DNA from: Deltaproteobacteria bacterium
GTDB taxonomy: Bacteria; Desulfobacterota; DSM-4660; Desulfatiglandales; Desulfatiglandaceae
Direction: 5' to 3'
Assembly: GCA_019313765.1 (NCBI GenBank)
Contig: JAFDAP010000209.1
Coordinates: 1-8,288, forward strand
Length of the DNA stretch: 8,288 nucleotides
Shown: piece by piece, positions 1 to 5,228 of the stretch
How the letters are laid out: the number at the start of each line of letters is the position of its first letter
Position numbering within the stretch: position 1 is the first letter of the stretch
The notes under the pieces: generated by a model
Databases searched by the model: none
Told to the model about the DNA's origin: nothing
Seen by the model: only the letters and a program-made list of their open reading frames with translations
Made by a program: the position numbers and the translations under genes

Positions 1-14
1 GCACTAAGTAGAGC

Positions 15-60
15 AAAGCGCATGGCGAAATCAATTTGAAACGCCATGCGCTTTTTGTTT
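15..60 (+). terminator. Rho-independent terminator of a gene entering from the left
   Basis: A perfect stem pairs AAAGCGCATGGCG (15-27) with CGCCATGCGCTTT (42-54) around a 14-nt loop. It is followed by the T-rich run TTTTTGTTTT (52-61). The GC-rich stem plus T tract gives plus-strand polarity, so it most likely ends a plus-strand gene lying off the left edge. The bases before it contain stop triplets (TAA at 5-7, TAG at 9-11), but the frame of that gene cannot be known. On the minus strand the stem is followed by a weaker T stretch, so it may also stop read-through from argC. Confidence 0.8.
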
Positions 61-61
61 T

Positions 62-196
62 GAGTGTAACCTTTTTTCGTAGCGCAGAGCTTTAGCTCTG
101 CCATTTTGATGCAGAGCTAAAGCTCTGCCATTTTGATGCAGGGCTAAAGCCCTGCGCTACGCTATGAGAAAGAATGCACGAAAAAAGGTTACACTC
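62..196. repeat. REP-like cluster: three 27-bp-spaced hairpins inside a perfect 19-bp inverted repeat
   Basis: The outer arms GAGTGTAACCTTTTTTCGT (62-80) and its exact reverse complement (178-196) enclose three short palindromes starting at 84, 111 and 138, exactly 27 bp apart. Each is a 7-bp stem with a 4-nt loop: GCAGAGC/GCTCTGC with loop TTTA, the same stem with loop TAAA, then GCAGGGC/GCCCTGC with loop TAAA. The A-to-G change in copy 3 is compensated in the other arm, so pairing is kept. The spacer CATTTTGAT (102-110, 129-137) is identical both times. GTAGC (79-83) and GCTAC (156-160) bracket the trio. TTTT flanks both ends (58-61, 197-200), possibly a target duplication or just T-rich context. 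The design resembles REP/REPIN sequences mobilised by REP-associated tyrosine transposases (RAYT); that link is inference. Confidence 0.8.
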
Positions 197-204
197 TTTT
201 ATTT

Positions 205-1266
205 TCAGGGATAGATGCCGGGATGCAGGAGCCCGGTGGTTTCCTCTAATTCGAAAAGAATGTTCATATTTTGAACGGCACTGCCTGCCTGGCCTTTGAC
301 CAGGTTGTCGATAAGGCTCACCACAATCAGCCTTCCCGTCCTTTCATCCACATTTATGGAAAGATTGCAGAAGTTACTGCCCCGCACGTTGACGCTGGTC
401 TGTGGCGTTTCCGGCCCGAACACCCTCACAAACACATCGTTTTCATAAAAAGAGCGATATGAATCCTCTGCTTTTTTGAGGTCCTGTCCCTCCGCTAACC
501 GGGCATATATGGTGGTCAGAATTCCCCTGCACAGCGGTACGACATGCGGGGTAAAGGTGATCCTTATGTCATGACCTGCGAGAAGGCCAAGCTCCCTTTC
601 CACCTCGTATACGTGCTGGTGCCCGGATATCCTGTAGGCGTTCATGGCGTCATAACGGGCCGGATAATGGAACGTGGGGTTAGGATTTTTTCCGGCCCCG
701 GAAACACCTGTTTTGGCATCGCAGATAATGGATTCCGGCCCTATGAGCTTCGATTTTATGGCAGGGGCTAAGCCGAGAATACAGCTCACCGCAAAACAGC
801 CGGGATTCCCTACAAGGTCGGACCGGGAGATTTCATCTCTGTGTAACTCTGCCAGGCCGTAAACCGATTGCGGCAGGAGTTCGGGAGAGGCATGTTCCTG
901 TTCCCAACCTATCCTTGCAGCATATCCCCTGTATGTCTCTATGTCGTTGAACCGGAAATCGCCGCTGTAGTCAATGACCTTGACGCCCTTTTTGAGCCAT
1001 GAAGGCGCGGTTTTCTGGCCCACTCCGTCGGGCGTGGAAAAAAAGACCACCTGGAAATCATCGGGACAGTCCGGATCATCCGGGGCTATGAGGGGTAAGT
1101 CGCAAAAACCGGTAAGATGAGGATAGAGGTCACTTATGGGTCTGCCGATATCCTGTAGGTCAATAAGGGCTGCGATCTCTGCATTTGGATGGTTTTGGAG
1201 CAGCTCGATTGCGCCGCAACCACCGTAACCCCCTGCCCCGATAATACCCACTTTAATTTTGTCCAT
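205..1266 (-). CDS. argC: N-acetyl-gamma-glutamyl-phosphate reductase (ArgC)
   Basis: ArgC carries out the third step of arginine biosynthesis: NADPH-dependent reduction of N-acetylglutamyl phosphate to N-acetylglutamate semialdehyde, in the cytoplasm. The 353 residues are normal for the long form of the family. The N-terminal Rossmann fold starts with the nucleotide-binding loop GIIGAGGYGG (8-17). The active-site cysteine is Cys157 in GNPGCFAVS (153-161). The loop DAKTGVSGAGK is at 183-193, GHQH with the probable catalytic histidine at 215-218, and the C-terminal signature KGQAGSAVQNMN at 324-335. The ATG is preceded by GGGA five bases upstream, an acceptable ribosome-binding site. No other arg gene is in the window, so it is not part of an arginine operon here. 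It lies downstream of the ychF-like gene on the same strand, 127 bp away, with a repeat element between. Its stop codon is 8 bp from the REP-like cluster. Confidence 0.97.
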   Translation of the reverse strand: MDKIKVGIIGAGGYGGCGAIELLQNHPNAEIAALIDLQDIGRPISDLYPHLTGFCDLPLIAPDDPDCPDDFQVVFFSTPDGVGQKTAPSWLKKGVKVIDYSGDFRFNDIETYRGYAARIGWEQEHASPELLPQSVYGLAELHRDEISRSDLVGNPGCFAVSCILGLAPAIKSKLIGPESIICDAKTGVSGAGKNPNPTFHYPARYDAMNAYRISGHQHVYEVERELGLLAGHDIRITFTPHVVPLCRGILTTIYARLAEGQDLKKAEDSYRSFYENDVFVRVFGPETPQTSVNVRGSNFCNLSINVDERTGRLIVVSLIDNLVKGQAGSAVQNMNILFELEETTGLLHPGIYP

Positions 1267-1303
1267 AATTATCCCATATCGATTGAAGATTGATTATTGA
1301 ATA

Positions 1304-1397
1304 TTGATAAACTCATAAAAAGTCGTAAAGTTCGTCACTCCGATCCGGGACGGAATGACGCTAAAAGGTAATTCTTGACTTTTTACGATACCATCAA
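1304..1397. repeat. Dispersed inverted-repeat element, copy 1 (AAAAAGTC family)
   Basis: Terminal arms at 1304-1324 and 1377-1397 are imperfect reverse complements; both contain TAAAAAGTC after TTGAT. Inside is a second stem, CGTCACTCCG (1333-1342) against CGGAATGACG (1351-1360), one mismatch. The same arm occurs at 2569-2589, 2799-2819 (inverted) and 7678-7698. The right arm overlaps the end of the ychF-like gene: that gene's TGA (1394-1396) is part of the TTGATGG end of the arm. The element fills most of the gap before argC and could fold in the transcript between the two genes. Confidence 0.75.
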
Positions 1398-2440
1398 ACA
1401 TTAAACCTGAAATTTATAATGTCCCCGTCTCTCACTTCATATTCCTTGCCTTCAAGACGTACCACACCGGCCTTTTTGGCATCCTGAAAACTCCCGTGGG
1501 TCTTCAAATCCTCAAAGGACAGGGTCTCTGCCCGAATAAAGCCCTTTTGCATGTCCGTATGAACTGTGCCGGCCGCCTCTATGGCCGGAGTACCCGCGGT
1601 AATGGACCAGGCCCTCACCTCATCCGAGAGGACTGTAAAGAACGAGATGCGGTTCAGGACCTGATAAGATTTCTTTATGACACGATCAAGGGCGGATTCC
1701 TGAATATTGTAGGCATCAAGGAATTCTTCAGCCTCTTCAGGTGACATTGATGCAATGTCCATCTCAAGCCGGGCCCGCACCGCTAACATTTCCACATTAT
1801 ACGGCTTCTGAGCCCAATCCGGAAATGCCTCGTCCTCATCCTCGTTGTTTACGATCACGAGCACGGGTTTTGCAGAGAGAAATGTAAATCCCTTGAGCGC
1901 GGGTTCTAATGCCAGTTCCGGCACGTTACGGAGCGGTTCTCCTTTTTCCAGGAGTTCGCAGCACGATTTCAAGAGAGATGCCTCTTCTCCCTGGGGTTTC
2001 TTACCCCTTTTCAAGTCCAGTTCGATTTTTTCAATCCGTTTTTCCGCTACAACAAGATCACTAAGGATCATCTCTTCTTCAAGCTGCCGGAAGTCCTGCT
2101 CGGGTATCGGCAAGGGACCTCCGGGTGTCTGAAAATTCCGGACTACGTGTAAGAGGGCGTCGCATATTCGAATCTGGTTCCAGGCGCCTCCTTCCGACCC
2201 GGAAGGGGCTGATGAAGGTATATCCGAGGGGAGCAGGTATTCAATTTTCGTATGAGTCGTTTTTTTCGGCTTGTATAGCTGATTCAGGAAATCAACGCGT
2301 TCGTCAAGGACCGTTACCATGGCGATTCTCGGTCCCGTACGGGAAGATGCGCGATCTTCTTTTTCACCCCTGGCCCCTGTGAGAGCGGCAAAGACGGTTG
2401 ATTTACCTGATTGGGGAAGCCCTAAGACACCTAATTTCAT
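1394..2440 (-). CDS. YchF/OLA1-family P-loop protein, divergent paralogue (C-terminal DUF933/TGS domain)
   Basis: YchF/OLA1 proteins are ribosome-associated P-loop NTPases, usually preferring ATP, about 363 residues long; this one has 348. The Walker A/G1 loop GLPQSGKST is at 7-15. The C-terminal DUF933/TGS part (about 265-348) is very well conserved: EVRAW (274-278), HTDMQKGFIRAE (294-305), AGVVRLEGKEYEVRDGD (324-340) and the usual terminus FRFNV. The middle is not. The G3/switch II DIAGL that normally follows the first strands is absent; the stretch there reads YLLPSDIPSSAPSG (68-81). The G4 position reads NNED (198-201) where YchF usually has NMxE. A helical region rich in Glu/Lys (117-170) matches the YchF coiled-coil insertion. 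The start has only AGGA eleven bases upstream. It is therefore a YchF-like paralogue with questionable hydrolysis, perhaps a regulatory form; its ligand is not known. Confidence 0.9.
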   Translation of the reverse strand: MKLGVLGLPQSGKSTVFAALTGARGEKEDRASSRTGPRIAMVTVLDERVDFLNQLYKPKKTTHTKIEYLLPSDIPSSAPSGSEGGAWNQIRICDALLHVVRNFQTPGGPLPIPEQDFRQLEEEMILSDLVVAEKRIEKIELDLKRGKKPQGEEASLLKSCCELLEKGEPLRNVPELALEPALKGFTFLSAKPVLVIVNNEDEDEAFPDWAQKPYNVEMLAVRARLEMDIASMSPEEAEEFLDAYNIQESALDRVIKKSYQVLNRISFFTVLSDEVRAWSITAGTPAIEAAGTVHTDMQKGFIRAETLSFEDLKTHGSFQDAKKAGVVRLEGKEYEVRDGDIINFRFNV

Positions 2441-2533
2441 CGTATAAAATGTCCTTTATTTTTGTGTCAGTGGCACAGGCCATAATCCGGTTAAACTCTT
2501 ACATATAGGCAGACCATGAGCAATTCTAGAACC

Positions 2534-2562
2534 ATACTAACAGACGAACCATTTAAAATCAA
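2534..2562 (-). promoter_or_regulatory. Candidate sigma-70 promoter of the ychF-like gene
   Basis: Read on the minus strand, TTGATT (2557-2562) and TAGTAT (2534-2539) are separated by exactly 17 bases; each box matches four of six consensus positions. It sits about 95 bases upstream of the ychF-like start, just outside repeat copy 2. Pattern-based only, since such matches occur by chance. Confidence 0.35.
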
Positions 2563-2568
2563 TTCACC

Positions 2569-2819
2569 TTGATGGACTCGTAAAAAGTCGTACTTAATGA
2601 ATCAGTCATTTCGACCCCTTCGCTTCTGTCATTCCGAGCCCCGCCCCGTTGGCGGGATAAACTGCGCGAGGAATCTTAGTGTTTATGCTCAGGGCAGGCT
2701 CCGGGAGAAATCTTATGTTTTCAATTGGTTACACGGTAAAGATTTCTCGCGGAGTTTATGCTGAGCGAAGCGTAGTGTTCGAAATGACAAGTGGGAGAGA
2801 CTTTTTACGAGTTTGTCAA
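2569..2819. repeat. Dispersed inverted-repeat element, copy 2 (AAAAAGTC family, 251 bp, composite)
   Basis: The ends 2569-2589 and 2799-2819 are reverse complements with 18 of 21 positions matching; both contain ACTCGTAAAAAGTC. The interior carries a second widespread repeat type: GTCATTTCGA (2605-2614), a variant GTCATTCCGA (2628-2637), AAAGATTTCTCGC (2738-2750) and TCGAAATGAC (2779-2788). The same inner words occur in the unrelated element at 5941-6078. This looks like a nested or composite element. It ends three bases before the stop codon of the Smr gene (2823-2825) and fills the gap to the ychF-like gene. No open frame of note lies inside. Confidence 0.75.
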
Positions 2820-2822
2820 CCT

Positions 2823-3545
2823 TCATCCTCCTCCCTTTCCCTTTCTCAGAAGAATATAAATCGCCCCTGTCCCCCCGTCATAGGGCATGGCAGTCGAAAA
2901 TGCCAGGACCATTTTTTTTACAGGCCCCCTGCTCAACCAGAGGGGCAATCGCTCCTTTAACACCGGTATATGGTCCTCGGAATTCAGGCCCCGGCCGTGA
3001 ACCACGAGCACGCATCTCAATCCAAGCCGGTTGCTTTGAAGGAGAAAATCCCTGATTCTTATCTCTGCATCCTGCTTTGTCAGCCCGTGGAGATCCACAT
3101 AATCCTGGACCGGGAACTGGCCTTTTTTAAGTTTATGCATCAGTTTTCTGTTGAACCCATGCACAGAGCCCTCGATATATTCGTCACTGAAGGTAATGTC
3201 CATTTCGGCCGCACCGCTCACCAGATCGGAGAGGTGCGTCATGACCTCGAGTTCGTCATTCCTGACCGGATGGGCAGGCTTCATATTGGGGTTGGGGGTC
3301 CGTGTAACCGTTTTTCTGCTTCCTGACAGGGGTTTGACATCTGACATGGCTTCAAGAAAAAACCGGGCTTCATTCGGCTCTCGATCAGGTTCAGGCGGTA
3401 TTTTCTTTTCAGGTTCTTTAAGGGCCTTCTCGCCTTTCTTCTTTAGCGGGCTTAGTCCATTAAAGGCCGTATTAAAGACCTCGGGCCCATTTTTCGTCGC
3501 CTTTTGCCCCTGGGAGTGACGTTTTCTTTTTTTTCTTCGAGCCAT
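2823..3545 (-). CDS. Smr-domain protein (MutS2-type Smr, candidate nuclease)
   Basis: With the start chosen here the protein has 240 residues. The first 90 are basic and low-complexity (RRKKRKR at 3-9, Lys- and Pro-rich segments to about 90), probably disordered and able to touch nucleic acid. The C-terminal Smr domain covers about 145-238: DLHG at 151-154, HGRG at 183-186, and GGTGAIYILLRK at 224-235. Smr domains of MutS2 and stand-alone proteins nick DNA or cleave RNA; several bacterial forms act on collided ribosomes or branched DNA. Which applies here cannot be told. An upstream ATG at 3560 would add five residues, but the ATG at 3545 has AGAGGA six bases before it and is preferred. It is divergent from the DUF3786 gene and first in the minus-strand run smr, ychF-like, argC. 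Confidence 0.9.
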   Translation of the reverse strand: MARRKKRKRHSQGQKATKNGPEVFNTAFNGLSPLKKKGEKALKEPEKKIPPEPDREPNEARFFLEAMSDVKPLSGSRKTVTRTPNPNMKPAHPVRNDELEVMTHLSDLVSGAAEMDITFSDEYIEGSVHGFNRKLMHKLKKGQFPVQDYVDLHGLTKQDAEIRIRDFLLQSNRLGLRCVLVVHGRGLNSEDHIPVLKERLPLWLSRGPVKKMVLAFSTAMPYDGGTGAIYILLRKGKGGG

Positions 3546-3551
3546 GTCCGA

Positions 3552-3557
3552 TCCTCT
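3552..3557 (-). promoter_or_regulatory. Ribosome-binding site deciding the Smr gene start
   Basis: AGAGGA on the minus strand, six bases before the ATG at 3545. The alternative ATG at 3560 has only a weak AAGAGA upstream, so the shorter protein is favoured. Confidence 0.6.
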
Positions 3558-3595
3558 CATATTTTCTCTTGAAAACCGGGTAAGCGGAAATTAGC

Positions 3596-3625
3596 TTGAA
3601 ATTCGAGCAAAAAATCTATTATAAA
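3596..3625 (+). promoter_or_regulatory. Candidate sigma-70 promoter of the DUF3786 gene
   Basis: TTGAAA (3596-3601, five of six) and TATAAA (3620-3625, five of six) are separated by 18 bases. Transcription would begin near 3632, giving a leader of about 48 bases to the GTG at 3680. The -35 box coincides with the TTG that a longest-frame start would use, which argues against that start. It overlaps the opposing smr promoter. Confidence 0.5.
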
Positions 3626-3646
3626 CTGACTAGAGCAATTCGTAAA
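3618..3646 (-). promoter_or_regulatory. Candidate sigma-70 promoter of the Smr gene
   Basis: On the minus strand TTTACG (3641-3646, four of six) lies 17 bases from a perfect TATAAT (3618-3623). The -10 box overlaps the -10 box of the opposing promoter at 3620-3625, so the two would compete for polymerase. The predicted leader to the Smr ATG is about 65 bases. Confidence 0.45.
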
Positions 3647-3670
3647 TCGCTAAATCAGACGAATTCAAAA

Positions 3671-3678
3671 GGACCAGG
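3671..3678 (+). promoter_or_regulatory. Ribosome-binding site supporting the GTG start at 3680
   Basis: GGACCAGG precedes the GTG; its GGA ends six bases before the start codon. The upstream TTG at 3596 has only CGGAA. Taken with the promoter position, the shorter protein is preferred. Confidence 0.5.
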
Positions 3679-3679
3679 C

Positions 3680-4306
3680 GTGGCAAAAATTGATGATTAC
3701 AAGACAGCCGTTGAGCTGGGTAAAAAGGGTTTGAAGGATAAAAACCCGAAGAGAATAGCAGACCAGGGCGGGGCCGATTTTGAGGCGGGTTCAGAGGGAA
3801 AAGCAGTCCTGACCATGGATTTTTTGAATAAAAAGGTGGTCATTACCTGGCCCGACCTTGCGTTTTACTTCAGGGAATCTGAAGAAGAATTGCCCATTCA
3901 GCAACAGGTTTTGCTGCTTCATTACCTCAATGGGGCTTCAGGAGCAAAGATATCCGGCAAATGGATTGCATACCAGGAAGTGCCTGACGGCAAATTCTAT
4001 CTGGATGCCTTTGTTAGAAGGGCCAAAAATCCCATGGTCCAGGGATTTGGGCATAGACCGGAGTTGCTGGTAAAACTGGCAACAGAGGTCTATGGTGCAA
4101 GACCCCTGAATGAGGGGGACGTATCGGTGGAGGTACAGGCGCTGCCAATGGTTCCTGTGGCCTTGATTCTCTGGAAAGGGGACGATGAATTTCCGCCGGA
4201 GGGGACTATACTCTTTGACCGGAGTGTTTCAGGTATCCTCTCAGCAGAGGATATTGCCTGGTTGGCCGGGATGATTATCTATCCACTTATGGGAATGGCA
4301 GGGTAG
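3680..4306 (+). CDS. DUF3786-domain protein, function unknown
   Basis: A single-domain protein of 208 residues from the GTG at 3680. I recognise the DUF3786 pattern: an N-terminal helix YKTAVELGKKGLK (7-19), LTMDFLNKKVVITWPDL (44-60), the Gln/Leu-rich QQQVLLLHYL (74-83), GKWIAYQEVPDGKFYLDAF (93-111), then GDVSVEVQALPMVPVALILW (146-165), GDDEFP (167-172) and ILFDRS (177-182). No signal peptide, clear membrane helix or metal-binding Cys motif is present, so it is probably cytoplasmic and globular. The family is found mainly in anaerobes, including sulfate reducers; no activity is known to me. A longer frame begins at TTG 3596, but that codon lies in the predicted -35 box and leaves 50 bp to the divergent gene, while GGACCAGG lies just before the GTG. 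The 28 extra residues also precede the family's conserved start. Confidence 0.88.
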   Translation: MAKIDDYKTAVELGKKGLKDKNPKRIADQGGADFEAGSEGKAVLTMDFLNKKVVITWPDLAFYFRESEEELPIQQQVLLLHYLNGASGAKISGKWIAYQEVPDGKFYLDAFVRRAKNPMVQGFGHRPELLVKLATEVYGARPLNEGDVSVEVQALPMVPVALILWKGDDEFPPEGTILFDRSVSGILSAEDIAWLAGMIIYPLMGMAG

Positions 4307-4433
4307 TCTTGAGCGGAATGTCTCCATGGTGGACTTTTAGAGAAACGATCATTTGTAAAGATCCTGGTCCGGAGGGCCTGGCTTTGAGTTAGGCCCAGAG
4401 GGGATTTGCTTTGTTGGAGTTTCATTGACTTAT
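4307..4433. other. Intergenic stretch downstream of the DUF3786 gene, no gene seen
   Basis: This is the first part of the 335-bp gap before purE. Apart from a weak hairpin, GGGCCT (4374-4379) with AGGCCC (4391-4396), that lacks a following T run, I see no gene or convincing terminator. The remainder of the gap holds an AT-rich repeat and a REP-like hairpin, listed separately. Confidence 0.5.
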
Positions 4434-4555
4434 TGAAATTCCAAATATCAAATCCCAAATATCAAACAAATTCCAATGACCAAAATTCGAAAAACCAAAC
4501 AATGTCTCTTGAGATTTATTTGTATTTTGGTGCTTGGAATTTGTATTTTTAGACA
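4434..4555. repeat. AT-rich dispersed repeat with inverted arms
   Basis: The block opens with a short tandem duplication (CCAAATATCAAA at 4441-4452, CCCAAATATCAAAC at 4454-4467). CAAATTCCAATGACC (4467-4481) and its extension to 4488 pair imperfectly with 4521-4543, which ends in TTGGAATTTG. The style (CAAATTCCAA, CCAAAATTC, TTGGAATTTG) resembles a family I associate with dispersed copies in deltaproteobacterial genomes; that is recollection, not a search. Strong base bias and absence of a credible frame argue against coding. Confidence 0.6.
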
Positions 4556-4567
4556 CAAAACACCAAG

Positions 4568-4586
4568 GCAGAGCCATTTAGCTCTG
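4568..4586. repeat. Solitary degenerate REP-like hairpin
   Basis: GCAGAGC (4568-4574), loop CATTTA, GCTCTG (4581-4586). Stem sequence and loop style match the units of the REP-like cluster at 84-155, with a longer loop and one lost outer pair. It lies 55 bp upstream of purE. Confidence 0.4.
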
Positions 4587-4641
4587 ACTTGACCCAGAGG
4601 ACCAAGTTTTAAAAGGCAAATAAGATTCCAAAGGAGATGAA

Positions 4642-5142
4642 ATGCCGGATAAAAAACCATTGGTGGGTGTTGTTATGGGGAGCACGTCCGATGCGGACGT
4701 GATGAGGGGTTGTGCGGACATCCTTCGGGAACTTGGAATACCTTATGAGATGAAAGTGCTGTCGGCTCACCGGACGCCTGATCAGACAAGGGAGTATGCC
4801 GTGTCAGCGGCCGGTCGTGGTATTGAGGTGATTATTGCAGGGGCAGGCTGGGCCGCGCATTTGGCTGGATTCGTGGCCGCAAACACCACACTGCCGGTCA
4901 TCGGGATTCCTATCGATTCTTCGCCTTTAAAAGGGAATGATGCCCTTTTGTCCACGGTGCAGATGCCGCCCGGTATTCCCGTTGCCACAGTGGCCGTGGG
5001 AAGCGGGGGAGCAAAAAATGCGGCTGTTCTGGCCGCACAGATTCTGGCATTGAAATACACGCCCATTTCGAAAAAACTTCAGGGTTATCGCAAGGAATTA
5101 ACGCGAAAGGCCATGGAAAAGGCAGACGCCTGGACGGAATAG
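4642..5142 (+). CDS. purE: N5-carboxyaminoimidazole ribonucleotide mutase (PurE, class I)
   Basis: PurE moves the carboxyl group of N5-CAIR to C4, giving CAIR in de novo purine synthesis; class I enzymes are usually octameric and cytoplasmic. The 166 residues are the standard single-domain length. Visible motifs are the phosphate loop GSTSD (13-17), SAHRTP with the catalytic His43 (41-46), AGAGWAAHLAG (66-76) and LLSTVQMPPGIPVATVAVG (102-120). The SAHRTP and AGAGxAAHL pattern fits class I, not the class II AIR carboxylases of animals. Class I needs PurK to make N5-CAIR; no purK is in the window, so it must lie elsewhere if the pathway is complete. Trp70 replaces the Gly found in E. coli. The start has AAGGAG five bases upstream (4631-4636). 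The next gene on the strand begins 86 bp downstream and may be cotranscribed. Confidence 0.97.
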   Translation: MPDKKPLVGVVMGSTSDADVMRGCADILRELGIPYEMKVLSAHRTPDQTREYAVSAAGRGIEVIIAGAGWAAHLAGFVAANTTLPVIGIPIDSSPLKGNDALLSTVQMPPGIPVATVAVGSGGAKNAAVLAAQILALKYTPISKKLQGYRKELTRKAMEKADAWTE

Positions 5143-5167
5143 GGGCTGTGTAAAAACAAGGGCGCGT

Positions 5168-5208
5168 AAGGTGAACTCAAGCTATAAAAACGGCAATATT
5201 TTCACCTT
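5168..5208. promoter_or_regulatory. 8-bp inverted repeat upstream of the cNMP/PilZ gene
   Basis: AAGGTGAA (5168-5175) and its perfect complement TTCACCTT (5201-5208) are separated by 25 bases, just ahead of the ribosome-binding site at 5216. It could be an operator or an RNA stem holding the start region; chance cannot be excluded for an 8-bp match. Confidence 0.25.
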
Positions 5209-5215
5209 TGTTGAT

Positions 5216-5223
5216 AAAGGAGG
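5216..5223 (+). promoter_or_regulatory. Strong ribosome-binding site fixing the cNMP/PilZ start
   Basis: AAAGGAGG, five bases before the ATG at 5229. A TTG frame start at 5208 would lie upstream of this site and is rejected. Confidence 0.85.
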
Positions 5224-5228
5224 ATAAA

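Noticed and set aside
84..155. Three regularly spaced repeats as a CRISPR array
   Set aside because: The spacers are identical and only 9 bp, and the repeats are short palindromes; this is REP-like structure.
3596..3679. TTG start giving a DUF3786 protein 28 residues longer
   Set aside because: The codon lies in a good -35 box, has no strong ribosome-binding site, and the extra residues precede the family's usual beginning.
4374..4396. Hairpin after the DUF3786 gene as a terminator
   Set aside because: Only six pairs, a long loop and no following T run.
4448..4660. Minus-strand frame of 70 codons upstream of purE
   Set aside because: It runs through the AT-rich repeat and into the purE start; no homology or ribosome-binding site.
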